This document shows positions 1 to 6,960 of a stretch of DNA of 13,303 nucleotides, in pieces (within the stretch, counting starts at the first letter, position 1; each line of letters opens with the position of its first letter). This stretch comes from REEB95 sp963810055. Its GTDB lineage: Bacteria > Pseudomonadota > Alphaproteobacteria > ATCC43930 > CGMCC-115725. A program made the translations under genes and the position numbers. Location of the stretch: NCBI GenBank assembly GCA_963810055.1, contig CAWEME010000038.1:1-13303 (forward strand). The letters run 5' to 3'. The notes under the pieces were generated by a model, which was given only the letters and a program-made list of their open reading frames with translations, did no database searches and had not been told where the DNA came from.

Positions 1-479
1 TCGACCGGAAGCGCGGTGCGATACTTCACTTGTTTAAGGGCGAAACTCGACTTGATGCTGGCGACGCCCGGCACGCGCGTCAAATGCTCGATCAGGAACC
101 GCTCATAGGCCGAGAGATCGGCGATGACGACGCGCAGCAGGTAATCGGCGTCGCCGGTCATGAGATAACATTCCATCACCTCGGGCCGTTTCAGGATCAC
201 CGCCTCGAAGCGTTCGAGCGCCTGCTCCACCTGGCGTTCGAGCGTGACGTTGACGAAGACGCTGACCGGCAGCCCGATCGCGGCGGGGTCGAGCAACGTC
301 ACGTAGCGGCGGATGATTCCCGCCGCCTCCAGGTCGCGCACGCGCCGCAGGCAGGGCGAAGGGCTCAATCCCACCTTGTCGGCGAGCTCGACATTGGCCA
401 GCCGCGCGTCCTCCTGGAGCAAGGCCAGGATCTTGCGGTCGATGGCGTCGAGCGCGGTTTGGCGCAATTTTTCGCTCAA
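1..479 (-). CDS. Lrp/AsnC family transcriptional regulator (C-terminus just cut by window edge)
   Basis: Minus-strand reading gives about 159 residues with the standard Lrp/AsnC layout. An N-terminal helix (LDAIDRKIL, residues 10-18) leads into a winged helix-turn-helix around residues 27-48 (ANVELADKVGLSPSPCLRRV). The C-terminal RAM ligand-binding/oligomerisation domain includes the block VMECYLMTGDADYLLRV. Family members bind DNA as dimers or octamers and sense amino acids or related metabolites. The last visible residues (YRTALPV) are where such proteins normally end, so only a few residues or the stop codon should be missing. I chose the TTG start at 479 because an in-frame TAG lies three codons upstream and a GGGAG ribosome binding site sits 9 nt before it. 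It is divergent from the E1-like gene, so it probably controls that gene and itself; that is inference. The ligand is unknown. Confidence 0.93.
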   Translation of the reverse strand, partial: MSEKLRQTALDAIDRKILALLQEDARLANVELADKVGLSPSPCLRRVRDLEAAGIIRRYVTLLDPAAIGLPVSVFVNVTLERQVEQALERFEAVILKRPEVMECYLMTGDADYLLRVVIADLSAYERFLIEHLTRVPGVASIKSSFALKQVKYRTALPV

Positions 480-498
480 AATTCGCTACTCCCTGACA

Positions 499-504
499 AT
501 TATA
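499..504 (-). promoter_or_regulatory. Possible -10 box of the Lrp-type gene
   Basis: On the minus strand positions 504-499 read TATAAT, a perfect sigma70-type -10 element, 19 nt before the TTG start. A start site about 7 nt downstream would leave a very short leader that begins close to the GGGAG ribosome binding site. I found no convincing -35 hexamer at 16-18 bp. The call rests on one hexamer in an AT-richer patch of a GC-rich sequence. The whole divergent region (480-576) is the natural place for Lrp-type operators, but I could not define one. Confidence 0.35.
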
Positions 505-576
505 CTCCGGAACATCACCATATTCTTGGCATCTTCGCAATGATGTGCCGCTGGGTTGCGGGTTATCCCTTGGGCC

Positions 577-2921
577 ATGGCCCTGCCGCAAAGAAAGCCG
601 CCCCGCTCCGCCCCTTCGCGCGCCCCGCGTCTGGACCTGCTGCGCGCGCTGGAGCGCAAGGTGCTGTGGCTTTCGACCTGGATGATCCATCACGCCAACC
701 ACATCCGCGAAAACCGCGACGGCTTGAAGGTGGGCGGGCATCAGGCGAGCTGCGCCTCGGCGGTGACGGTGCTGACCGCGCTCTATTTCCACGCCTTGCG
801 GCCCGCCGACCGCATCGCGGTCAAGCCGCATGCGGCGCCCGTCTTCCACGCCATCCAATACCTGCTCGGGCGGCAGAGCCGCGCGGCGCTCGAGAATTTC
901 CGCGGCTTCGGCGGCGCGCAATCCTATCCCTCGCGCACCAAGGACAAGACCGATGTCGATTTCTCCACCGGCTCGGTCGGCCTCGGCGTCGGCATGACGC
1001 TGTTCGCTGCTTTGGTGCAGGACTATGTGCGGCTGCAGAAGCTGGCGCCGGACGCAAGCCCGCCCGGCCGCATGATCGCGGTCATGGGCGACGCCGAGCT
1101 CGACGAGGGCAACGTGTTCGAGGCGCTGCTCGAAGGCTCGAAACAGGACGTGCGCAATCTCTGGTGGGTGATCGACTACAACCGCCAGAGCCTCGACGGC
1201 GTGGTCAATGACCGGCTGTTCCAGAAAATCCAGCAATTCTTCGCCACTGTGGGCTGGAAAGTGGTGATGCTCAAATACGGCAAGCGGCTCGAAGCCGCCT
1301 TCGCCCGGCCGGGCGGAGAAAGGTTGCGACGCTGGATCGACGATTGCCCGAACGACCTTTATGCCGCGCTGACCTTCCAGGGCGGAGCCGCCTGGCGCGC
1401 GCGGCTGCAAGCCGATCTCGGCCAGCTGCCCGGGATGGACGCCTTGCTCGCTGCGCATGACGACGAGGCGCTCCACCATCTCATGACCAATCTTGCCGGC
1501 CACGACATGGCATCGCTGGTCGAGGCCTTCGACGCCGCGGGAGACGATGAAACCCCGCATTGCTTCGTGGCCTACACGATCAAGGGCTGGAATCTGCCCT
1601 TGGCCGGGCACAAGGACAATCACGCCGGGCTGATGAACCCGGCGCAAGTGGCGGCCTTCAAGACGGCGCAGAAAATTCCGGACGGCGAGGAATGGAGCCC
1701 GAGCGCCGGCCTTGACGTGGCGCCGGACGATTTGCGCGCCTTTCTGGCCGGAGTGCCTATTGCCGCGGAACGTCCGGCGTCCATGGCGCGCCCGCCGGCG
1801 TTGGCGATGCCGGCGGTGAGCCTGCGCCCCTCGGCCGCGATATCGACCCAGGAGGGTTTCGGCAAGATCATGAACGAGATCGGCCGCGTCGGCGGCGACT
1901 TCGCGCGGCGCGTCGTGACCGCCTCGCCCGACGTGACGGTGTCGACCAATCTCGGCGGCTGGGTCAACCATTCCGGCGTGTTCGCGCGCGTATCCCGGCC
2001 TGATTTGTTCCGCGAACGGCATCTGCCCTCGGCGCAGAAATGGGTTCTGGGGCCGTCGGGACGGCATATCGAGCTTGGTATCGCCGAAAACAACCTGTTC
2101 CTGCTGCTGGCGGCGTTGGGATTGGCCGAGAAGCTGTTCGGCGCGAATCTCCTGCCGGTCGGCACGCTTTACGATCCGTTCATCGCCCGCGGCCTCGATG
2201 CGCTTAACTACGCCTGTTACCAGGATGCGCGTTTCATGCTGGTGGCGACGCCGAGCGGCATCTCGCTCGCGCCCGAAGGCGGCGCGCATCAATCGGTCAC
2301 CGAGCCCTTGATCGGCCTGGGCCAGCCGGGCCTGGCCTATTTCGAGCCGGCTTACGTGGACGAGTTGCAGGCGGCGATGGCGTGGGGTTTCGCGCATATG
2401 CAGGATGATTCCGGCGGCTCGGTCTATCTACGCCTGTCGACGCGGCCTCTCGAACAGCCCCGGCGTGAGATGACGGCCGGGCTGCCGCGACGCCGTCGCC
2501 GCCGGCGGCTATTGGCTGCGCGAGCCGGCGCCCGGCAGCGATCTCGCGGTCGTCGCCATGGGCGCGGTGCTGCCCGAGGCGCTGCGAAGCGGTGGCGTGG
2601 CTGGGCGAGCGCAATCCGCGCGTCGGGCTTCTGGTCGTGACCTCGCCCGGCCGGCTTTACGCCGATTGGCAGGCGCGCGGCCGACATTCGCATGCGGCCT
2701 TGCTGCTGGGGCGGTTGGCGCGCGACGCGGCGTTGGTTTCGGTGCTCGACGGCCATCCGCTGACGCTCGCCTGGCTCGGCACGGTGCGCGGCCAGCGCCT
2801 CAAGCCGTTGGGGGTTTCGCAGTTCGGGCAATCGGGCGACATCCCCGATCTTTACCGCGCCTATGGCATCGACGCCGCGGCCATTTTCGCAGCCGCCCAA
2901 TCCATCGGCGCCGAAAGATGA
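577..2921 (+). CDS. Pyruvate dehydrogenase E1 (AceE)/transketolase-like TPP enzyme, disrupted by two +1 frameshifts
   Basis: This resembles the single-chain (homodimeric) E1 of 2-oxoacid dehydrogenases, which decarboxylates a 2-oxoacid on thiamine diphosphate. Counting from ATG 577, the TPP/Mg motif is GDAELDEGN (172-180) followed by DYNRQSLDG (200-208). The pyrimidine-domain Glu is probably E504 in HIELGIAENN. The C-terminal transketolase domain contains LGVSQFGQSGDIPDLYRAYGID, cited here only as its core GQSGDIPDLYRAYGID, very like AceE. As read, the frame breaks twice: an extra C near 2485 (after L636) and another near 2585. Read as 577-2484, 2486-2584 and 2586-2921, it gives about 780 residues, somewhat shorter than E. 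coli AceE. Unrepaired, translation stops at 2640 after a spurious Arg-rich tail, losing most of the C-terminal domain. An in-frame TGA at 541 limits the start to TTG 556 or ATG 577; neither has a good ribosome binding site. No E2 or E3 gene is nearby. The substrate is not determined. Confidence 0.88.
2482..2488 (+). other. Frameshift site 1 in the E1-like gene
   Basis: The codons GGG CTG are followed by CCGCGAC. In the original frame the downstream sequence becomes an arginine-rich, family-unlike string. Dropping one C (2485 or 2486) gives CTG CGC GAC GCC, i.e. LRDAVAAGGYWLREP, which fits a transketolase-type linker leading into the C-terminal domain. The signature is a single-base insertion, either a sequencing/assembly error or a real mutation. 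Confidence 0.85.
2582..2588 (+). other. Frameshift site 2 in the E1-like gene
   Basis: The frame that resumes after site 1 reads AVVAMGAVLPEAL up to CTG at 2582-2584. Skipping the next base (C 2585) gives GAA GCG GTG GCG TGG, continuing as EAVAWLGERNPRVGLLVV and on to the conserved C-terminal domain ending at TGA 2919-2921. Sites 1 and 2 share the local context GCTGC. Confidence 0.85.
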
Positions 2922-2936
2922 CGAGGCTTGGCCTCG
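2922..2936 (+). terminator. Small hairpin immediately after the E1-like gene
   Basis: CGAGGC (2922-2927), loop TTG and GCCTCG (2931-2936) form a 6-bp perfect stem starting one base after the TGA stop. No T-tract follows, so it may be a weak terminator, a processing or stability element, or chance. Confidence 0.3.
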
Positions 2937-2951
2937 GCATGTCGCGCCCGC

Positions 2952-2974
2952 CGGCCGGATTGAAAAACCGGCCG
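2952..2974 (+). terminator. Strong GC hairpin between the E1-like gene and the next gene
   Basis: CGGCCGG (2952-2958) and CCGGCCG (2968-2974) form a 7-bp all-GC stem around an A-rich 9-nt loop. It sits mid-way in the 106-bp gap before the 3028 gene. Only TT follows the stem, so a classical intrinsic terminator is not proven. It may reduce read-through from the E1-like gene. Confidence 0.4.
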
Positions 2975-2998
2975 TTCCAACTTACGCTGCGTTCCAAC
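2973..2998 (+). repeat. Short direct repeat CGTTCCAAC, two copies 17 bp apart
   Basis: CGTTCCAAC occurs at 2973-2981 and again at 2990-2998, with a 17-bp period (start to start). It lies 30 to 55 bp upstream of the ATG at 3028, in a plausible promoter/operator position. Two 9-mers in a short span could still be coincidence. Confidence 0.35.
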
Positions 2999-3027
2999 GA
3001 TAAAAGATAGCAGGGGAGAAACGATCA

Positions 3028-3825
3028 ATGGCAGTCGATGCCCGGCTTCAAAAGCTGATCGCGGTTGCCGCACCCTATTGGGCGGGCGAGTCCGAGGTCG
3101 TCCGCACCTACTGGACCTCGCCCCAGCGCAATCGGGACACCGACCTGCTCTGGCTGGCGCGGCAATGCTTCAAGGAATTCTGGGGCTCGGGCGTCGGCAA
3201 ATACGACCGCGGCGGCGTCTTCATCGGCGTCGCGAAAAGCGTCGTGGCCAACGCGGACAAGATCGACCTGACGCTCGACCGGCACGAGATGCTCGACATC
3301 GTCGAGGGCCTCAAGGCCGAGTTCTCGCATTATTGCGCCTTCGCCGACGTCTACGACGCGTTGCGGCCGGCGGGATCGCCGCGGCTCAATCCGCAGATGC
3401 TCAAATCCTGGCCCGAGGACGACGTGCTCACCGCGCTGCGCTATCGCCATCAGGATCAGCACGGCGGCATCGGCATGCGCGCCTGCAAGCTGACCGAGGG
3501 CGGCTATTGCAGCCTGTTCCGCGAGGGCATGGCGCTCAAGGGCAAGGGCGGCGCGGAGGCCAAGATCGCCGAGGCTTGCGCGCTGGTCTATGAAGACGAG
3601 TTCGGCCACATGCTGGGCGGCATCGCCAACATTTCCACCGAAGGGCTGGCCGATGCGGACTGGCAGCTTTTGGGCGAGCTGGTGACGGCGCAGATGCAGC
3701 AGCGCATCCGCATGCGCAACGCGCAGTTCAGCCTGCCCCTTCCCGAAGCGCGCATCGCCGCCATCTTCCGCGGCGAGATCGAGCCGATCGCCTTCGACTA
3801 TCGGCGTGCCGGGCTCGCCGCCTAG
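3028..3825 (+). CDS. Unrecognised protein with two ExxH motifs, possibly a ferritin-like di-metal protein
   Basis: A 265-residue soluble protein with no signal peptide or membrane segment; I do not recognise the family. It contains E98-F-S-H101 in a helix-like stretch (LKAEFSHYCAFADVYD) and E191-F-G-H194 (YEDEFGHMLGGIA), about 93 residues apart. Further acidic residues lie between or before them (E50, E157, E166). Paired ExxH motifs plus extra glutamates are the ligand pattern of four-helix-bundle di-iron or di-manganese proteins (ferritin-like superfamily), so a di-metal oxidase/oxygenase or metal-binding role is plausible, but this is inference from motifs. The ATG at 3028 has a good ribosome binding site, GGGGAG at 3013-3018, 9 nt away. 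It lies 106 bp downstream of the E1-like gene on the same strand, with hairpins between, so co-transcription is uncertain. It converges on the binding-protein gene. Confidence 0.85.
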   Translation: MAVDARLQKLIAVAAPYWAGESEVVRTYWTSPQRNRDTDLLWLARQCFKEFWGSGVGKYDRGGVFIGVAKSVVANADKIDLTLDRHEMLDIVEGLKAEFSHYCAFADVYDALRPAGSPRLNPQMLKSWPEDDVLTALRYRHQDQHGGIGMRACKLTEGGYCSLFREGMALKGKGGAEAKIAEACALVYEDEFGHMLGGIANISTEGLADADWQLLGELVTAQMQQRIRMRNAQFSLPLPEARIAAIFRGEIEPIAFDYRRAGLAA

Positions 3826-3832
3826 ACAAGCC

Positions 3833-3852
3833 CGGCGTTTTCCGCGCCGTTT
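3833..3852 (+). terminator. Weak hairpin with TTT between convergent genes
   Basis: CGGCG (3833-3837) pairs with CGCCG (3845-3849), followed by TTT. It sits 8 bp after the stop of the ExxH gene in the 47-bp convergent gap and may serve as its terminator. The stem is only 5 bp with a 7-nt loop, so the call is tentative. Confidence 0.3.
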
Positions 3853-3872
3853 AGAAATTCCGGGGACTTTAT

Positions 3873-5057
3873 TTACTTGAGCGGCACCCCCGCCGGCTTG
3901 CTGACGACCTCCCACGTGTCCAATTGCGGCGACCAGCGGGTCACGACCGAATCCGAAACATCAAGCCCGCGTTGCGGCGTCTTGGTGAAGTCGTAGATGC
4001 CGTTGACGCCGGCGAAGCCTTTCAGGTTTGCGATGTGCTCGCGGACCTGCTGCGCCGTGGCGTTGGGCCCGAGCTTCCTGAGCGTATCGATGACGATCAT
4101 CGAGTTATCCCAAGAAAGCTCGGAAGGGATATCGGGCCTGACGCCGGCGTCCTTGAAGGATTTATAGAAGACCTTGTGCTTCTCCGCGACCGCAGGCGGC
4201 AGCAGCTTGGGATCGGTAACCACCCACTGCGCGGCCGGAATGTAGAGTTGCTTCGGCAGGAAGTCCTTGTACTGCTTCATCTGCGCGTAAGTCATGTTGC
4301 CGTCGGTGGTGCCGACCGGGATATCGAGCCCGACTTCCTGGATGCCGCGGAAGATGGTGGCGATCGGCGAGCCGGTGCTCCATGCGATCATGGCTTGGGC
4401 GCCCGAATTCTTGATCTCGGCTATCTGCGCCGCGACGCTGAGATCCGTGGTGTTGAAATGCGCGGTGTCGGCCACGGTGATGTCTTTGTTCTCAGGCTGG
4501 GCGAGGATCGACTTGATGCCGTTTTCCGCGTCCTGGCCGGTGGCGTCGGTGCTGAAGATGAGACCGATCTTGGTCCAGCCCTTCAGGCGGTAATAGCGGA
4601 TCAGGGACGTGGCGAGATCGAGCGTCGACACGCTGGCGGTGAAGACATAGCTCCCGGCCTCGGGATGGACGCCGGGCGAAAAGCAATAATCGACCGGGCC
4701 GTTGCTCATCAGCGGCTCGATCGCGCGGCAGGTCGCGACCAAGGAAGATCCCATCATCACGGCGGGCTTTTGCCCCAGAATCTCATTGGCGAGCTGTACG
4801 CCGAGCTGCGGGGTGGACTGGTCGTCGTGAATGACGAAATGAACCGGACGGCCGTGGATGCCGCCCGAAGCATTCACGGTTTTTTCCACGATGCCGAGCG
4901 TCGTCTGCTCGCCTTGGCCGAGAAAAGCCGCTCCGCCGGTCAAGGGCAGAAGGACTTGGATCTCATAGGGCTCGGCGGCGCGCGCCGGAAGCGCGAGGAC
5001 GGTCAGCGCGCATAGAGACAGCACGGGCGCAAAGCGCCCGATGATCTTGTTGGTCAT
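3873..5057 (-). CDS. ABC transporter substrate-binding protein, LivK/branched-chain amino acid type (Peripla_BP_6)
   Basis: A 394-residue periplasmic type I binding protein. Residues 1-27 are a Sec signal peptide (basic MTNKIIGR, hydrophobic core, ALPARA before AEP). The mature start YEIQVLLPLTGGAAFLGQG is the usual LivK-type first strand and ligand loop. VNASGGIHGRPVHFVIHDDQS and a late block YDFTKTPQRGLDVSDSVV also fit the family. Such proteins capture amino acids, but many relatives in alphaproteobacteria bind aromatic acids, amides or other small organic acids, so the ligand cannot be named. The start is firm: AGGGGAGG lies 4 nt before the ATG. No livHMGF-type permease or ATPase genes are adjacent; the ABC-2 exporter upstream is a different transporter class. 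It must therefore be an orphan or work with a distant system. Confidence 0.93.
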   Translation of the reverse strand: MTNKIIGRFAPVLSLCALTVLALPARAAEPYEIQVLLPLTGGAAFLGQGEQTTLGIVEKTVNASGGIHGRPVHFVIHDDQSTPQLGVQLANEILGQKPAVMMGSSLVATCRAIEPLMSNGPVDYCFSPGVHPEAGSYVFTASVSTLDLATSLIRYYRLKGWTKIGLIFSTDATGQDAENGIKSILAQPENKDITVADTAHFNTTDLSVAAQIAEIKNSGAQAMIAWSTGSPIATIFRGIQEVGLDIPVGTTDGNMTYAQMKQYKDFLPKQLYIPAAQWVVTDPKLLPPAVAEKHKVFYKSFKDAGVRPDIPSELSWDNSMIVIDTLRKLGPNATAQQVREHIANLKGFAGVNGIYDFTKTPQRGLDVSDSVVTRWSPQLDTWEVVSKPAGVPLK

Positions 5058-5193
5058 GATACCTCCCCTGGGTCGAGTTTTTTATGTTTCTCGAACGCAA
5101 CTTACGAAAGTGAACTATCATGCACTCAATTCGGCCGGGCGGACAAGACGGTTTGAGAACGCCGATCATGCAAGGGGCGTAGGCCTTTAAAAA

Positions 5194-5970
5194 CTATTGC
5201 GTCATGCGCGGATACATCCGCGTCGCGATGACGATCATCAGCGCCAAGGCCAGCGCCAGCGCCAGGAAATCGTGCACCAGGCCGTAGACGCTGTGGCCGC
5301 CGGCCAGCATCACGGTCCGGAGTCCGTCCACCTCGTAGGTCAGCGGATTGGACGACGACACGGCCCGGAGCCAGTGCGGCATCAGCTCGATCGGGTAGAT
5401 CGCGTTGCTGGCGAAGAAGATCGGCATGGTCAGGACCTGGCCGATGCCCATGAAGCGTTCGCGCGTCTTGACGATGCAGGCGATGATCAGGGAAAAGGTC
5501 GAGAACAGCGCCGCGCCGAGCACGATGAACAGGATCGCGGCCAGGATGTCGCCCGGCGCGAAGCTGAGATCGACGCCCATGACGGCGGCGCAAACATAGA
5601 CGACGATCGCCTGCGACAGGGCGCGGACGCCCGACGACAAGGCCTTGCCGCTCACCAGCGCGCTGCGCGGCGCCGGGCTCACCATGTAGCGGTGAAGCAC
5701 GCCGAGGTCGCGTTCCCAGATCGCCGAAATGCCGTAGAAGATGGCGACGAACAGCACGCTTTGCGCCAGGATGCCCGGCGCGAGGAAATCGAGATAAGGC
5801 ACGTTTCCGGGCGACAGGCCGCGCACCTGCGCCATCACCTCGCCGAACAGGACCAGCCAGAGCAGCGGCTGGATGCCGCGGCTGACGAGTTCCCATGGAT
5901 CGTGCCGCAGCTTGCGCACCTCGGCGTCGGCAACCGCGAAGACCTGGATCAAATAGCCGGTGATGGCCAT
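5194..5970 (-). CDS. ABC-2 type transporter permease
   Basis: 258 residues with about six hydrophobic segments (roughly 31-48, 66-84, 118-134, 141-167, 175-194, 230-250). The ABC-2 C-terminal signature NPLTYEVDGLR is at 208-218. This is the membrane half of an export-type ABC transporter of the DrrB/NodJ-like class, which moves drugs, polysaccharides or lipids outward; the substrate is not predictable here. I chose ATG 5970 because GAGGGAG lies 5 nt upstream and the cytoplasmic N-terminus (MAITGYLIQV) is typical; the reading frame is open further upstream, but that stretch overlaps the ATPase gene. It starts 10 bp after the ATPase stop, so the two are almost certainly one operon and probably translationally coupled. 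Confidence 0.93.
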   Translation of the reverse strand: MAITGYLIQVFAVADAEVRKLRHDPWELVSRGIQPLLWLVLFGEVMAQVRGLSPGNVPYLDFLAPGILAQSVLFVAIFYGISAIWERDLGVLHRYMVSPAPRSALVSGKALSSGVRALSQAIVVYVCAAVMGVDLSFAPGDILAAILFIVLGAALFSTFSLIIACIVKTRERFMGIGQVLTMPIFFASNAIYPIELMPHWLRAVSSSNPLTYEVDGLRTVMLAGGHSVYGLVHDFLALALALALMIVIATRMYPRMTQ

Positions 5971-5980
5971 GACATCTCCC

Positions 5981-6817
5981 TCATTTACGCTCGCGCACGG
6001 CGCGGCGCGACAGCCGCACGTCGCGGTATTCGCCGCCGGTCTCGATATTGCCGCCGACCAGTTTTTCGAACACGTCGTCGAGCGTGGCGTCGGGCCCGAC
6101 GCCGGCCTTGAGCTCGGCGGGCGTGCCCACCGTCCGGATGCGGCCATGATCGATCAGCGCGACGCGGCCGCACAGCACGTCGGCCTCGTCCATGTAGTGG
6201 GTGGTGACGATGATGGCCGCGCTGAGCTCGCGGCGCAGATTCCGGATGTGGTTCCAAACCGCGTGCCGCGCCGTGGGATCGAGTCCCTCGGTCGGCTCGT
6301 CCATGAAGATGATCGCCGGCCGGTGCAGCGTGCTTTGCGCGATTTCGAGCCGGCGGATCATGCCGCCGGAGTAGTTGCGCACCAGCCGGTCGCGCACTTC
6401 GGACAGGCCCATCATCGCCAGCGCGGCGGAGATGCGTTGCTCGCGCTCGGCTCCCGGCAACAGGTAAAGCCGGGACGAGAGCAGCAGGTTTTCGTAGCCG
6501 GTCAGCTCGCCGTCGGCCGAGAGCAGCTGCGGCACATAGCCGATGCGGCGGCGGACTTCCGCAGGCCGTTGCACCAGGTCGAACCCCGCCACCAGCGCCC
6601 GGCCCGAGGAAGGCGGCAGCAGCGTCGTGAGCATCTTGATGAGCGTGCTCTTGCCCGCGCCGTTCGGCCCGATCAGGCCGAAAATCTCGCCCGCATCGAC
6701 CTGGAGCGAAACGGCATCGACGGCGGTGAGGTCGCCGAAACGCCGGGTCAGCTCGAAGGTCTGGACGATGGCGGACTGAACGGCGTCATGTTCAGGCGGC
6801 AGACCGTCATCATTCAT
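5981..6817 (-). CDS. ABC transporter ATP-binding protein (DrrA-like, ABC-2 partner)
   Basis: 278 residues with all nucleotide-binding motifs: Walker A GPNGAGKS (50-57), Q-loop Q97 (GYVPQ), signature YSGGM (149-153), Walker B IIFMDEP (169-175), D-loop GLDP and switch H207 (TTHYMDEAD). The form YSGGMIRRLEIA and the C-terminal extension after GTPAELKAGVG match the drug-export (DrrA/CcmA-like) subgroup. It energises the ABC-2 permease encoded 10 bp downstream. The ATG at 6817 has only a weak ribosome binding site (GCGAG, about 5 nt away). The gene is divergent from the cytochrome c gene, with a 143-bp shared upstream region. Confidence 0.94.
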   Translation of the reverse strand: MNDDGLPPEHDAVQSAIVQTFELTRRFGDLTAVDAVSLQVDAGEIFGLIGPNGAGKSTLIKMLTTLLPPSSGRALVAGFDLVQRPAEVRRRIGYVPQLLSADGELTGYENLLLSSRLYLLPGAEREQRISAALAMMGLSEVRDRLVRNYSGGMIRRLEIAQSTLHRPAIIFMDEPTEGLDPTARHAVWNHIRNLRRELSAAIIVTTHYMDEADVLCGRVALIDHGRIRTVGTPAELKAGVGPDATLDDVFEKLVGGNIETGGEYRDVRLSRRAVRERK

Positions 6818-6882
6818 GATCGCTCGCCATTCCGCGCACGGGATTCCCCCATCCTTCTATTCCTGTTGAGAGCGGTTTTCAA

Positions 6883-6910
6883 TTGGCCGGGTTGGCGGCG
6901 CCATTATAGG
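6883..6910 (+). promoter_or_regulatory. Possible promoter for the cytochrome c gene
   Basis: TTGGCC (6883-6888) and TATAGG (6905-6910) are separated by 16 bp and lie about 50 bp before the TTG start. The match to sigma70 consensus is modest, and the surrounding 143-bp divergent region shows nothing stronger. Confidence 0.25.
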
Positions 6911-6960
6911 ATAAGCGGTCGCAAAGAGACTTCGTCGATCAACGACAGAAAGGCCTCACC

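Noticed and set aside
103..2397. Long (764-residue) open frame on the minus strand across the Lrp and E1-like genes
   Set aside because: It is antisense to two genes with strong family motifs, is rich in Arg, Ala, Gly and His with no recognisable motif, and is the expected shadow frame of GC-biased codons.
2479..2921. Programmed +1 ribosomal frameshifting in the E1-like gene
   Set aside because: Two independent shifts are needed, neither site shows a slippery run or a near-cognate stop, and such regulation is not known to me for this family. An indel error or mutation is simpler.
3924..5015. 363-residue open frame opposite the binding protein
   Set aside because: The minus strand has a signal peptide, a strong ribosome binding site and LivK-type motifs; the plus-strand frame has none of these.
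5197..6111. 304-residue plus-strand open frame opposite the ABC-2 permease
   Set aside because: It is a low-complexity Arg/His/Asp/Gln-rich shadow of the permease and the end of the ATPase gene.
5971..6147. Upstream extension of the permease reading frame
   Set aside because: The open frame continues to 6147, but this part overlaps the ATPase coding sequence. The ATG at 5970 has a good ribosome binding site, and the extension has no permease-like sequence.
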